Assembly (NCBI GenBank): GCA_022360055.1
Contig: JAKSDO010000180.1
Coordinates: forward strand, 1-33,883
Length of the DNA: 33,883 bases
Source of the DNA: Cytophagales bacterium
Lineage (GTDB): Bacteria; Bacteroidota; Bacteroidia; Cytophagales; Cyclobacteriaceae
Direction: 5' to 3'
Part shown: positions 24,821-32,475 of the stretch, piece after piece
How positions within the stretch are numbered: position 1 is the first letter of the stretch
Layout: the number at the start of each line of letters is the position of its first letter
Made by a program: the position numbers and the translations under genes
The notes under the pieces: model-generated
Databases searched by the model: none
What the model was told of the DNA's origin: nothing
The model's input: the letters and a program-made list of their open reading frames with translations, nothing else

Positions 24821-26581
24821 GTGCAAAAAGAAAAGAATAGTGGAAACATCATAGATCTGAAAGTTCTGCAGCGTCTGTACGAATATATCAGGCCTTATTC
24901 CGGAAGATTTTATTTTCTAATATTTCTTACGATCGCCATCGGTGTTATTAATCCCGTCCGCCCCCTTTTGGTTTCTTATGCAATCGATGATTATATCGCT
25001 GTTGCCAATTATCATGGTTTATTAAGTATTACAATTGTATTATTGATTTTACTTACTTTATCGGGGGTTTTCCAATATTTACATACGTTCTTATCGGGCT
25101 GGTTGGGTCAATATATTATCAAAGACATTCGCATAAAGCTTTATGAACACTTGTTGAGAATGCAGTTAAAATTTTTTGACAGAACACCGATAGGAAGGCT
25201 GGTCACAAGAAATGTCTCGGACATCGAAACTCTTTCGGAAGTGTTTAGCCAGGGACTCGCGGCCTTAATCGCAGATGTTCTGCAGCTTATTTTTATTCTC
25301 ACATTTATGTTTTACCTGGACTGGAAATTGACTTTGATGAGTCTTTCAACATTTCCGTTACTCGTGATTTCAACATACATTTTTAAGGAGAAAATCAAGC
25401 AGGCCTTTAATGAAGTGAGAACCGCCGTATCAAATCTCAATTCATTTGTGCAAGAGCATATTACCGGAATGAGTATTGTCCAAATTTTTAACAGTGAAGA
25501 ACGAGAGTTTAAGAAATTCAGGGAAATCAATCAAGAACACAGAAAGGCTAATATAAAGTCCGTGATGTACTATTCAATATATTATCCGGTATCGGAGGTA
25601 ATTCAAGCTCTGGGAATAGGTCTCATTGTATGGTTCGGGGCCAAAGGAGTGATTCAGGAATACACCACCTTTGGAGACCTGACGGCCTTTATCATGTATC
25701 TGAATATGTTTTTTAGACCAATAAGGCAAATAGCCGACAGATACAATACGCTTCAGATGGGGATCGTCAGCTCTTCAAGAATCTTTGATCTTTTGGATAA
25801 CCATGATCAAATACCGAATGAAGGTCGTTTTGCGCCGAAAAACCTGCACGGCACCGTCGAATTTAAGAATGTTTGGTTTGCATATAATAATGAGGATTAT
25901 GTGCTCAAGAACATATCCTTTAAAGTGGAACAAGGAAAAACAATTGCCCTGGTCGGGGCAACCGGTGCGGGAAAGTCCTCGGTGATAAATTTGCTATCCA
26001 GGTTTTATGACATCAACAGGGGAGCGCTGCTGGTCGACGGTGTTTCCGTAAAAGATTATGAGTTGAGCGCATTAAGAAATAATATCGGCGTAGTGCTTCA
26101 AGATGTGTTTTTGTTTTCAAACACCATTGAAGAAAATATTAATCTCGGTAATTACCGGATCAGCAGGAAACAGATCTATGACGCAGCGGAACTGGTAGGA
26201 GCTAAATCATTTATTGAGAGGCTTCCCGGAAAACTGGAATACAATGTGATGGAACGCGGTGCTACGCTATCTGTCGGGCAAAGGCAACTGATTTCTTTTA
26301 TACGGGCCATGGTCTATGATCCGAAAATCATCGTGTTGGATGAAGCAACATCCTCGGTCGATTCGGAAACTGAGGAATTAATTCAAACAGCCATCCAAAA
26401 GATGATGTCAGGAAGAACTTCGATTGTTATTGCACACCGGCTGTCAACGATCCAAAATGCGGATAAGATATTGGTACTGGATCACGGGAAAATAGTGGAG
26501 GAAGGAACGCATCAGGAGCTTTTAAACAAGAACGGTTTTTACAATCAGCTATACAATATGCAATACAAAGAGGTAGTTTGA
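24821..26581 (+). CDS. ABC exporter, fused membrane and ATPase domains (MsbA/MDR type)
   Basis: A 586-residue half-transporter of the inner membrane, which works as a dimer. Residues ~25-310 form a six-span type IV membrane domain (TM1 ~30-50, TM2 ~68-90, with QLKFFDRTPIGRLVTRNVSD in the first cytoplasmic loop). The ATPase domain (~345-580) has Walker A GATGAGKS (379-386), Q-loop VVLQDVF (~424-430), signature LSVGQ (483-487), Walker B IIVLDE (503-508) and H-loop IVIAHRLST. Homologues in Bacteroidota are often paired or stand-alone; the substrate (lipid or drug) is unknown. The start is a GTG 5 bases after truA. Confidence 0.92.
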   Translation: MQKEKNSGNIIDLKVLQRLYEYIRPYSGRFYFLIFLTIAIGVINPVRPLLVSYAIDDYIAVANYHGLLSITIVLLILLTLSGVFQYLHTFLSGWLGQYIIKDIRIKLYEHLLRMQLKFFDRTPIGRLVTRNVSDIETLSEVFSQGLAALIADVLQLIFILTFMFYLDWKLTLMSLSTFPLLVISTYIFKEKIKQAFNEVRTAVSNLNSFVQEHITGMSIVQIFNSEEREFKKFREINQEHRKANIKSVMYYSIYYPVSEVIQALGIGLIVWFGAKGVIQEYTTFGDLTAFIMYLNMFFRPIRQIADRYNTLQMGIVSSSRIFDLLDNHDQIPNEGRFAPKNLHGTVEFKNVWFAYNNEDYVLKNISFKVEQGKTIALVGATGAGKSSVINLLSRFYDINRGALLVDGVSVKDYELSALRNNIGVVLQDVFLFSNTIEENINLGNYRISRKQIYDAAELVGAKSFIERLPGKLEYNVMERGATLSVGQRQLISFIRAMVYDPKIIVLDEATSSVDSETEELIQTAIQKMMSGRTSIVIAHRLSTIQNADKILVLDHGKIVEEGTHQELLNKNGFYNQLYNMQYKEVV

Positions 26582-26584
26582 GCA

Positions 26585-27052
26585 CTACTGGTCATGCATC
26601 CATTCATACATCTCGTAATGATGATTTTCCATGCCAAGTTTCTCATAAACCTTTCGGGCAGCGGTATTTGTTTTATCTACATATAATCGGATTCCACGGA
26701 AATCATTCTCATCCGATTGAACAAGCGCTTTCACATGTTCGTAAAGCATGCGATAAATTCCTTTACCGCGGTATTCTTTCTCAACAAAAACCGATTGTAT
26801 CCATATAACCCGACCATTTCTCCAATCACTCCATTCGTAGGTAGTCATTAACGCACCTATTACGGCACCATTCAATTCCGCCACATAATAGCTGCCCTTC
26901 CGGTCATCTGAAAAAACAGCGAGGACACCCTTTTCCACGACGGTTCGGTCCAGTATAAGATCCTCCGTTTCCAGGGCCATATTCACTTGAAATTGAATAA
27001 TGGATCGGGCATCCTGTTTATTTCCTTCCCGTATTTTTATCATAATGGTCAA
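26585..27052 (-). CDS. GNAT-family N-acetyltransferase
   Basis: A 155-residue enzyme that transfers an acetyl group from acetyl-CoA to an amine; substrate unknown. The GNAT core is seen: a beta-strand pair YVAELNGAVIGALMTTYEW (~56-74), the acetyl-CoA motif VFVEKEYRGKGIYRMLYE (~88-105, R/Q-x-x-G-x-G/A pattern), and the end motif VDKTNTAARKVYEKLGM. An internal ATG at 27043 also suits the start. It is convergent with the ABC gene, 3 bases apart. Its relation to the upstream CotH gene is unclear. Confidence 0.85.
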   Translation of the reverse strand: MTIMIKIREGNKQDARSIIQFQVNMALETEDLILDRTVVEKGVLAVFSDDRKGSYYVAELNGAVIGALMTTYEWSDWRNGRVIWIQSVFVEKEYRGKGIYRMLYEHVKALVQSDENDFRGIRLYVDKTNTAARKVYEKLGMENHHYEMYEWMHDQ

Positions 27053-27113
27053 AGATGCTATTAATTCATCGAATTGTAAAGCATCTTAGAAAATTTGGGA
27101 TCCGGCACAGAGG

Positions 27114-28175
27114 TTATTTGTTTCGCGCACTAAGTTTCGGAAAAGTAGTATTGCAAACGTTGTAGAATGATTCATTAACGAGATCCTGGTTATTTATAAT
27201 TTTATAAAACCTGGTAAAATACCTTAGGCTCTTTTTGATTACTCCTCTGGGCAAATAATTGAAAGAATTGTACAAAGCGAATATCTCTTCCTTTTTGTTA
27301 TTAAACAATTCTATCGTGGCACCATATTCATCAATGTTTCTACATGACCCCTTAAAGTATCTCTGTTTTACATTTGTAATCGGGACCGCCCTGGAAGGTA
27401 TGGCATACCTGGTATTGATTACGCCGGAATAATCAAAATCATAGGGTACCGGAAAGAGCTCGTTATTTTTATTAGATTGAAAAACATCGATATTATGCCT
27501 TGTATTAATATACCAATCGGTATTTCCGATCATAAATTGAAACATAGCCAGTCTGTCCACGGAAGAATCCGTACAACTGTCCCGGCTGTAAGCTATCTTT
27601 TTAAGCTCTTTCACACCCAACCGCTTTGCCAATGACTTATCGTCCTCAATTAAGAAACCGCTCATCTTTAGCGCTGGAATTCGTAGCTTGCTATCTTTTA
27701 TTGTAATATTTACAAGCCTTGTTCTGTAACTCTCTTCCGTAATCAAACTGTACGTTTTATAAAGAAGATATTCCTCAAAAACATAATTTTGAAATTCGTC
27801 TTCGTTCCTGCATTTTGAAACGAACTTAAGCTTGTCTTGCCCCTCAAATATCGTATTGGTTAGTTGTTTCTTCTTGAAATTGAACTTTAACGGCGGGAAA
27901 TCGCAAAGTTCGGTTACCCGACGTGTATTTCCTCTCGGTTTCACCTTGATTTCAAAGGCATGGATCTCATGCGCCGAAAGTTTTTGAATGAGCAAGGCCT
28001 GCTTGTATTCCGGTTCGTCACTTTTGTCTTCGATAATTGCAAGCAGATCTGCCTCCAAAATCAATTCAATCGGATCGTCACTTTGAAAGAGCGGACTCTC
28101 CCTGGCAAAGGTCCGGCTGCCTAATAGAGTAAGCAAAACAACCGTGGTTGCCATGGCATATAGTTTCTTTTTCAT
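27114..28175 (-). CDS. CotH-like secreted protein kinase
   Basis: A 353-residue exported protein with a signal peptide (KLYAMATTVVLLTLLGSRTFA, cleaved near residue 24). The mature part matches the CotH family of atypical kinases: RGNTRR (81-86), a FPPLKFNF strand (~93-100), GQDKLKFVSKC (112-122), the SGFLIEDDKSLAKRLG strip, GNTDWYINTRHN (217-228), and the catalytic-type acid pair in PYDFDYSG (244-251). CotH proteins phosphorylate other surface proteins. The gene lies 31 bases after a DUF4956 gene; DUF4956, CotH and VTC-type polyphosphate polymerase genes are often neighbours in bacteria, but no VTC gene is in this window. Confidence 0.8.
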   Translation of the reverse strand: MKKKLYAMATTVVLLTLLGSRTFARESPLFQSDDPIELILEADLLAIIEDKSDEPEYKQALLIQKLSAHEIHAFEIKVKPRGNTRRVTELCDFPPLKFNFKKKQLTNTIFEGQDKLKFVSKCRNEDEFQNYVFEEYLLYKTYSLITEESYRTRLVNITIKDSKLRIPALKMSGFLIEDDKSLAKRLGVKELKKIAYSRDSCTDSSVDRLAMFQFMIGNTDWYINTRHNIDVFQSNKNNELFPVPYDFDYSGVINTRYAIPSRAVPITNVKQRYFKGSCRNIDEYGATIELFNNKKEEIFALYNSFNYLPRGVIKKSLRYFTRFYKIINNQDLVNESFYNVCNTTFPKLSARNK

Positions 28176-28206
28176 TTCTTGTCGGATAATTGGTTATAAT
28201 CGTATT

Positions 28207-28923
28207 TTAGGCGGTAGCTCTCGGAAGGTTAATCTCCTTTTTTCGCTCTTCTAAGATTCTATTGATCTCCTCGTTGTGATCTAAAATAATCTGGTCTCCA
28301 TTTTCGTTGGTATGCAAGTTGTAATCCTCTCCGTAGTAAACTTTCAGTGTGGCATAACCTTCTATAAAGTTCACATTCTCAGTTTTTACTTCAATGACTT
28401 CTTTCCCTAATCTCAACGATAAATCTCTGTGCAATAAATGGTTATATTTTGGTTTTAGAAGCTCGATCTTATCGTATTTGATTTTCTGACTATTCTTCTT
28501 TTTGGTGAAATACATCTTTTCCAAACCATACACTACACCCGCGATAACAACATTGAGCAATACAATTTCTTCCACACCTACGACGTCATAGCCTGTCGAA
28601 TTTATAAAACCCAAACCGATCATGATCAACAAGTAAGCCATATCTTTCATGTTGATCTGCTCACTTCTATATCTCATCATAGTGAAGATTGCAAAAAGTC
28701 CGAAACCTGAACCTACACTCAAGTCGATTCTGGTTAGAACGGTTGATAAGCCAAAAATGATAAGATTGAATATAAACAAATTGAATATGAACGATTTGTT
28801 TTTATTGTATTGCTTATAAATAAAATGAAGAATTGTGAAAGCAATCGCACTGTTGAATACGAGCCTTACCATAAGATCAACAATGCCTGGAGCGCTTTCG
28901 ATAACTATTTTGATTGTTTCCAT
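28207..28923 (-). CDS. DUF4956 family integral membrane protein
   Basis: A 238-residue protein with four predicted spans (~18-38, ~47-65, ~70-125 as one or two segments, and ~125-142), followed by a soluble C-terminal part of ~90 residues ending ILEERKKEINLPRATA. The family fingerprint GSGFGLFAIFTMMRYRSEQI (~72-91) and the INSTGYDV segment are present. Function is unknown; the family is linked by gene neighbourhood with CotH kinases and polyphosphate metabolism. The ATG at 28923 is chosen over 29013 because it begins just before the first span. A candidate promoter lies at 29022-29029. Confidence 0.83.
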   Translation of the reverse strand: METIKIVIESAPGIVDLMVRLVFNSAIAFTILHFIYKQYNKNKSFIFNLFIFNLIIFGLSTVLTRIDLSVGSGFGLFAIFTMMRYRSEQINMKDMAYLLIMIGLGFINSTGYDVVGVEEIVLLNVVIAGVVYGLEKMYFTKKKNSQKIKYDKIELLKPKYNHLLHRDLSLRLGKEVIEVKTENVNFIEGYATLKVYYGEDYNLHTNENGDQIILDHNEEINRILEERKKEINLPRATA

Positions 28924-29021
28924 ACACCACGTATTTTCAACTTCACAATGCAAACGGCATGTTCTGTTGTTTTGTTTAATAAATTTGAGTTTTTGATGCA
29001 AATTCCTTTGCACACGTTAAA

Positions 29022-29029
29022 CAAAAATA
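29022..29029 (-). promoter_or_regulatory. Candidate -7 element TATTTTTG for the DUF4956-CotH pair
   Basis: The minus strand reads TATTTTTG, an exact TAnnTTTG match, 99 bases before the DUF4956 ATG. Upstream is a TTTTTC run near 29043-29048 in the -33 region. It would give a leader of about 90 bases. Confidence 0.4.
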
Positions 29030-29141
29030 CGATTAATATTGAAAAAGGTTTACTTGCTCATAGCGACACAGCCAATACATAAGCCGGAAATACCGAATAA
29101 CTGCCTCGACAAATTGTAAAATTTATCTCCCACATTCTATA

Positions 29142-29408
29142 ATGTTGAAAAAATCGCATAAATATGCATTATTAGATACGATCTTTATCGATAACCAATC
29201 CAATATTATAAAAATGTTAAATCTGAATACATGGAAGAATACCTGCTTTTATTCTGCCGATAATGCCATAGCGACAATGGTGGCCACCCGGGGCAGAATG
29301 CGTAATCCGCAGAGGATTAAGACCGGGAATTCTTTTCAGGGAGGTTTTAGCGATGCCTACAATTATCCGAGTGCACACACCGCAAATCGGATAGGATTCT
29401 TAATTTAG
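29142..29408 (+). CDS. Doubtful 88-residue open frame
   Basis: A possible small gene with an ATG start and a tyrosine/asparagine-rich C-terminal half (GGFSDAYNYPSAHTANRIGFLI). I recognise no family. The end has faint likeness to the closing segment of formylglycine-generating-enzyme (GldJ/GldK-type) domains (GG, then an IGF), so a decayed fragment is possible, but the match is too short. It is followed after 15 bases by the nucleoside-kinase gene. I keep it only because it fills part of a long gap. Confidence 0.2.
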   Translation: MLKKSHKYALLDTIFIDNQSNIIKMLNLNTWKNTCFYSADNAIATMVATRGRMRNPQRIKTGNSFQGGFSDAYNYPSAHTANRIGFLI

Positions 29409-29423
29409 CGACAAAATGTTCAA

Positions 29424-29960
29424 TTGACTTCAGGCGTAAACAATATTATTCGCATCGCAATCACCGGGCCCGAATCAACCGGTAAATCAAGCCTGGCCAA
29501 AAAGTTGGCCGGACACTTCGGAACCGTCTGGGTGCCGGAATACGCGAGAGCGTACCTGGATAAATTAAAAAGAGCTTATACGGAAAGAGATTTGCTGAAA
29601 ATCGCCAAAGGTCAAATCAACAGTGAGCGCGAGATTTTTGAGACCGCCAAAAGAATGATATTTTATGATACAGAGCTGCTGGTAATTAAAATATGGGCAA
29701 ATCATAAATATGGCCGCATTCATCCGTGGATACTATCCAATTACAATAAGATCTCCTACGATTTATACTTATTAACTTACCCCGACCTTCCGTGGGAGTA
29801 TGATCCTCTGCGGGAAAATCCCGAAAAGGGAAATTATTTTTTCAGCATCTTTGAAAAGGAGCTTATCGCCAGGAAAGCCAAATACAAAATAATCCGCGGG
29901 AATCATGATGAGCGGATGATTGCGGCAATTGATTTCATCGAAAAGCGGTTAAACTTTTAA
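29424..29960 (+). CDS. NadR-type ATP-binding nucleoside kinase
   Basis: A 178-residue AAA-type ATPase matching the C-terminal ribosylnicotinamide-kinase domain of NadR, which phosphorylates nicotinamide riboside in NAD salvage. Walker A is GPESTGKS (15-22); WVPEYARAYL (~36-45) is the family's substrate loop; DTELLVIKIWA (~87-97) and LTYPDLPWEYDPLREN are also typical. There is no HTH or adenylyltransferase domain. The family also includes kinases of other vitamin nucleosides, so the substrate is not certain. Its start is a TTG at 29424; no in-frame ATG is nearby. It lies upstream of the riboswitch promoter, and is therefore not under riboswitch control, but a thiamin-related role cannot be excluded. 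Confidence 0.78.
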   Translation: MTSGVNNIIRIAITGPESTGKSSLAKKLAGHFGTVWVPEYARAYLDKLKRAYTERDLLKIAKGQINSEREIFETAKRMIFYDTELLVIKIWANHKYGRIHPWILSNYNKISYDLYLLTYPDLPWEYDPLRENPEKGNYFFSIFEKELIARKAKYKIIRGNHDERMIAAIDFIEKRLNF

Positions 29961-29979
29961 TGATTTAAAGAATTATTTC

Positions 29980-29987
29980 TAAATTTG
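29980..29987 (+). promoter_or_regulatory. Candidate -7 element TAAATTTG upstream of the tandem TPP riboswitches
   Basis: An exact TAnnTTTG match placed so that transcription would begin about at the first base of aptamer 1. A TTTT run at 29955-29958 may serve as the -33 element. It lies just past the stop of the nucleoside-kinase gene. Confidence 0.5.
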
Positions 29988-29991
29988 CACA

Positions 29992-30060
29992 CTCGGGGTG
30001 CCTGAAAAGGCTGAGATTATACCCATAGAACCTGATGCTGGTAATTCAGACGTAGGGAGA
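29992..30060 (+). ncRNA. TPP riboswitch, first aptamer
   Basis: A complete THI-box aptamer that binds thiamin pyrophosphate in the leader RNA. It has GGGGTGCC (29995-30002), GGCTGAGATTATACCC (30009-30024), GAACCTGATGCTGG (30028-30041) and the closing CGTAGGGA (30051-30058). A short P1 pairing is possible between CTC (29992-29994) and GAG (30057-30059). P5 can form as CTGG/TCAG. A run of eight T (30091-30098) follows after 32 bases. GGAGA (30056-30060) can pair with TCTCC (30083-30087), so the aptamer's 3' edge may double as one arm of a weak terminator stem. Confidence 0.92.
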
Positions 30061-30090
30061 CATAATCGCAAATCTTTCAGTATCTCCAGA

Positions 30091-30098
30091 GTTTTTTT
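30091..30098 (+). terminator. T-run between the two TPP aptamers, possible riboswitch-controlled terminator
   Basis: Eight consecutive T after a weak stem (GGAGA at 30056-30060 with TCTCC at 30083-30087, loop ~22 bases). The 5' arm overlaps the end of aptamer 1, so ligand binding and the stem would compete or cooperate. The stem is short, so I am not sure it terminates efficiently. Confidence 0.35.
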
Positions 30099-30099
30099 T

Positions 30100-30178
30100 A
30101 AAAAGGGGTGCCTTAAATATTTCGGGCTGAGATTATACCCATAATACCTGAACCGGGTAATGCTGGCGCAGGGAAAGG
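30100..30178 (+). ncRNA. TPP riboswitch, second aptamer
   Basis: A second complete THI-box, 45 bases after the first: GGGGTGCC (30105-30112), GGGCTGAGATTATACCC (30124-30140), TACCTGAACCGGGTAATG (about 30145-30162) and the closing GCAGGGA (30168-30174). P3 is longer than in the first copy (TTAAATATTTCG loop), and P5 is CCGG/CTGG. No T-run follows. An imperfect hairpin GGCTAAC/GTTAACC (30192-30198 with 30214-30220) lies 16 bases before the receptor ATG and could block translation, which would give this aptamer a different output from the first. Confidence 0.92.
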
Positions 30179-30236
30179 CAAAAAGGTGGCAGGCTAACCC
30201 CAGGTCTGTGTTTGTTAACCTTAAGTAAAATTTATT

Positions 30237-32414
30237 ATGTTTAAAAAGTTTAGAATCTTCATACTGCTGGTTTTGGCAGGTTTTCAATCTTTCTCCCAGT
30301 CAGAGGAAGACAGTATTCGGGTTAAAGAATTGGAGGAAATTGTAATCACGAGCACCAGAGCTGGAGGCAATACACCGATTACTTACCAGAATATTGAAAA
30401 AGAAACGATTGAAAAAAGAAATTTGGGACAGGATATGCCCTACATGCTGGTGGCTTCTCCGTCGTTGGTATATACTTCGGACGCCGGAACAGGGATCGGA
30501 TATACGGGCATGAGAATTCGGGGAAGCGATGCCACACGTATAAACGTAACGATCAATGGCATCCCCTATAATGATGCGGAATCTCAAGGAACATTCTGGG
30601 TAGATTTGCCGGATTTTTCTTCTTCGGTTAATTCCATTCAGATTCAAAGAGGCGTAGGTACATCAACCAATGGTTCCGGAGCTTTCGGAGCTACGGTAAA
30701 CCTTGAAACGAATGTTCATTCGAACGATGCTTTCGCCGAACTAAATAATTCGTATGGATCATTCAACACGCGTAAACACAACGTGATCTTAAACTCGGGA
30801 CTTATTGATGAAAAATGGTCCTTTGAGGGCAAGCTGTCAAAAATACTGTCTGACGGATATGTTGACCGCGCCACGGCCGACCTGAATTCTTATTATTTAT
30901 CAGGAAATTATATCGGCAAAAATACCATTGTCAAAGCATTGATGTTTGGAGGGAAAGAAATTACATACCAGGCATGGTACGGTGTCGAAGCAGGTCGGAT
31001 GCAGGAGAATCGTACATATAATTCCGCTGGCTTTTATATTGATCAGAACGGCAATGAGCGATTCTATGACCGGGAAGTGGATGATTACAAACAGGATCAC
31101 TATCAGCTCCATGTAAGTCAAATTCTTAACGATAATTGGACCTTCAATACGGCTTTACACTATACCAAAGGGAAGGGATTCTTTGAGCAGTATAAGCAAG
31201 ACGAATCCTTCAGTGATTACGGGCTCCCGGATGTGGAAATTGGCGGAGAAGTAATCTCTGAAACGGATCTCATAAGAAGAAGATGGCTGGATAATGATTT
31301 TTACGGCCTGATCTATGGATTTAACTATGATGCCGAAAGGCTAAGTGCTGTATTGGGAGGTGGTTATAATTATTATGAAGGGGATCATTTTGGTGAGATC
31401 ATCTGGACACAATTTGCATCTACAAGTGAGATCCGGCATCGATACTACGACAATGTCGGGAAAAAGAAAGATTTCAATACTTATTTAAAAGTAAATTATG
31501 ATTTAACCACAAAACTGAATCTGTTCGGTGATATCCAAATGAGATTGGTTGATTATGAAACTTATGGGATTGACAGCGATCGGCGGATGATTGATATTGG
31601 CAAAAGTTTCACATTCTTTAATCCCAAGTTTGGGCTCACCTATACGATAGACAATAATTCCTCATGTTATGCCTCATATGCGATTGGAAATCGAGAACCT
31701 GTAAGGAACGACTTTGTTGATAATCCGACAGTTCCAACACACGAGACGCTTGCAGATCTGGAAATCGGGTACAAAAGAGCCGCATCAGACTATAACTTCG
31801 GGGTAAATTTCTATCATATGAACTATCAAAATCAACTGGTGCTTACAGGGGCTTTAAATGATGTCGGTGGCAACCTTCGCACCAATGTGGATGACAGTTA
31901 CCGAACCGGAATCGAGCTGACCGGAGGATATGTCTTTGGTAAAATGCTCCGATGGAGTGGAAATTTCACCTACGGGCAGAGCAAAATTAAAGAGTATATA
32001 GAAGATTTGAATGACTATGGCGAAGGAGGAGTTGTGACCAATACGTATAAGGATACGTATATTGCCTATTCGCCGGATATTATTGGCGCTTCCGAGTTTA
32101 CCTTTACTCCTGCAAAAGGATTGGATATCCTTTTATTTTCAAAATATGTCGGCAAGCAGTATTTGGATAATACATCAAACGAAGCTAGAAAACTGGATCC
32201 GTATTTTGTCAATGACCTGATCATAAATTATACAATACATACCAGGTTCATCAAAGAAATTGGTTTGAATCTTATGGTCAATAATATATTTGATGTGGAG
32301 TACGAATCGAATGGCTATGCCTTTGGTTACGTTGATAGTGAAGAATACAGGGAGGTATATTATTATCCGCAGGCAGGAATTAACTTCCTCGCGGGCTTGA
32401 AGTTGAGGTTTTAA
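30237..32414 (+). CDS. TonB-dependent outer-membrane receptor under TPP control (probable thiamin-compound uptake)
   Basis: A 725-residue outer-membrane barrel that takes in a ligand using energy from TonB. It has a signal peptide (FRIFILLVLAGFQSFS, cut near residue 20-21), a short N-terminal segment with a TonB-box-like EEIVITSTRAGG (~33-44), a plug domain (~45-155, with MRIRGSDATRINVTINGIPYND), and a barrel of strands to the end, closing with GLKLRF whose last residue is Phe, as usual for barrel insertion. There is no N-terminal carboxypeptidase-regulatory domain or SusD partner. Two TPP riboswitches in its leader indicate that it is switched off when TPP is plentiful; in Bacteroidota, TPP-controlled TonB receptors are known for thiamin uptake. 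The ligand is inferred from regulation. Confidence 0.9.
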   Translation: MFKKFRIFILLVLAGFQSFSQSEEDSIRVKELEEIVITSTRAGGNTPITYQNIEKETIEKRNLGQDMPYMLVASPSLVYTSDAGTGIGYTGMRIRGSDATRINVTINGIPYNDAESQGTFWVDLPDFSSSVNSIQIQRGVGTSTNGSGAFGATVNLETNVHSNDAFAELNNSYGSFNTRKHNVILNSGLIDEKWSFEGKLSKILSDGYVDRATADLNSYYLSGNYIGKNTIVKALMFGGKEITYQAWYGVEAGRMQENRTYNSAGFYIDQNGNERFYDREVDDYKQDHYQLHVSQILNDNWTFNTALHYTKGKGFFEQYKQDESFSDYGLPDVEIGGEVISETDLIRRRWLDNDFYGLIYGFNYDAERLSAVLGGGYNYYEGDHFGEIIWTQFASTSEIRHRYYDNVGKKKDFNTYLKVNYDLTTKLNLFGDIQMRLVDYETYGIDSDRRMIDIGKSFTFFNPKFGLTYTIDNNSSCYASYAIGNREPVRNDFVDNPTVPTHETLADLEIGYKRAASDYNFGVNFYHMNYQNQLVLTGALNDVGGNLRTNVDDSYRTGIELTGGYVFGKMLRWSGNFTYGQSKIKEYIEDLNDYGEGGVVTNTYKDTYIAYSPDIIGASEFTFTPAKGLDILLFSKYVGKQYLDNTSNEARKLDPYFVNDLIINYTIHTRFIKEIGLNLMVNNIFDVEYESNGYAFGYVDSEEYREVYYYPQAGINFLAGLKLRF

Positions 32415-32436
32415 TTGAATCTGGCCAAATCTCAGG

Positions 32437-32475
32437 GAATGCCTTGCCTCATGGATCATGCGAGGCATTCTTTTT
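32437..32475 (+). terminator. Intrinsic terminator after the TonB receptor
   Basis: Arms GAATGCCT (32437-32444) and AGGCATTC (32463-32470) pair perfectly and are followed by five T. A second pairing, TGCCTC/GAGGCA, is possible inside. It lies 23 bases after the receptor stop and ends a one-gene transcript. Confidence 0.8.

Larger units (their letters stand above)
28924..29423. other. Intergenic region between the DUF4956 gene and the nucleoside-kinase gene
   Basis: A 500-base gap between divergent genes. The left part carries the DUF4956 promoter candidate. The right part contains one open frame of 88 codons (29142-29408) that I list separately with low confidence. No RNA gene or insertion element is recognised. 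Confidence 0.4.

Noticed and set aside
29142-29408. Formylglycine-generating-enzyme (GldJ/GldK-like) fragment
   Set aside because: Only a few residues at the end resemble the family, without the spacing of the real motif; kept only as a doubtful frame.
29424-29960. Full NadR regulator
   Set aside because: The protein is only 178 residues and has neither the HTH nor the adenylyltransferase domain.
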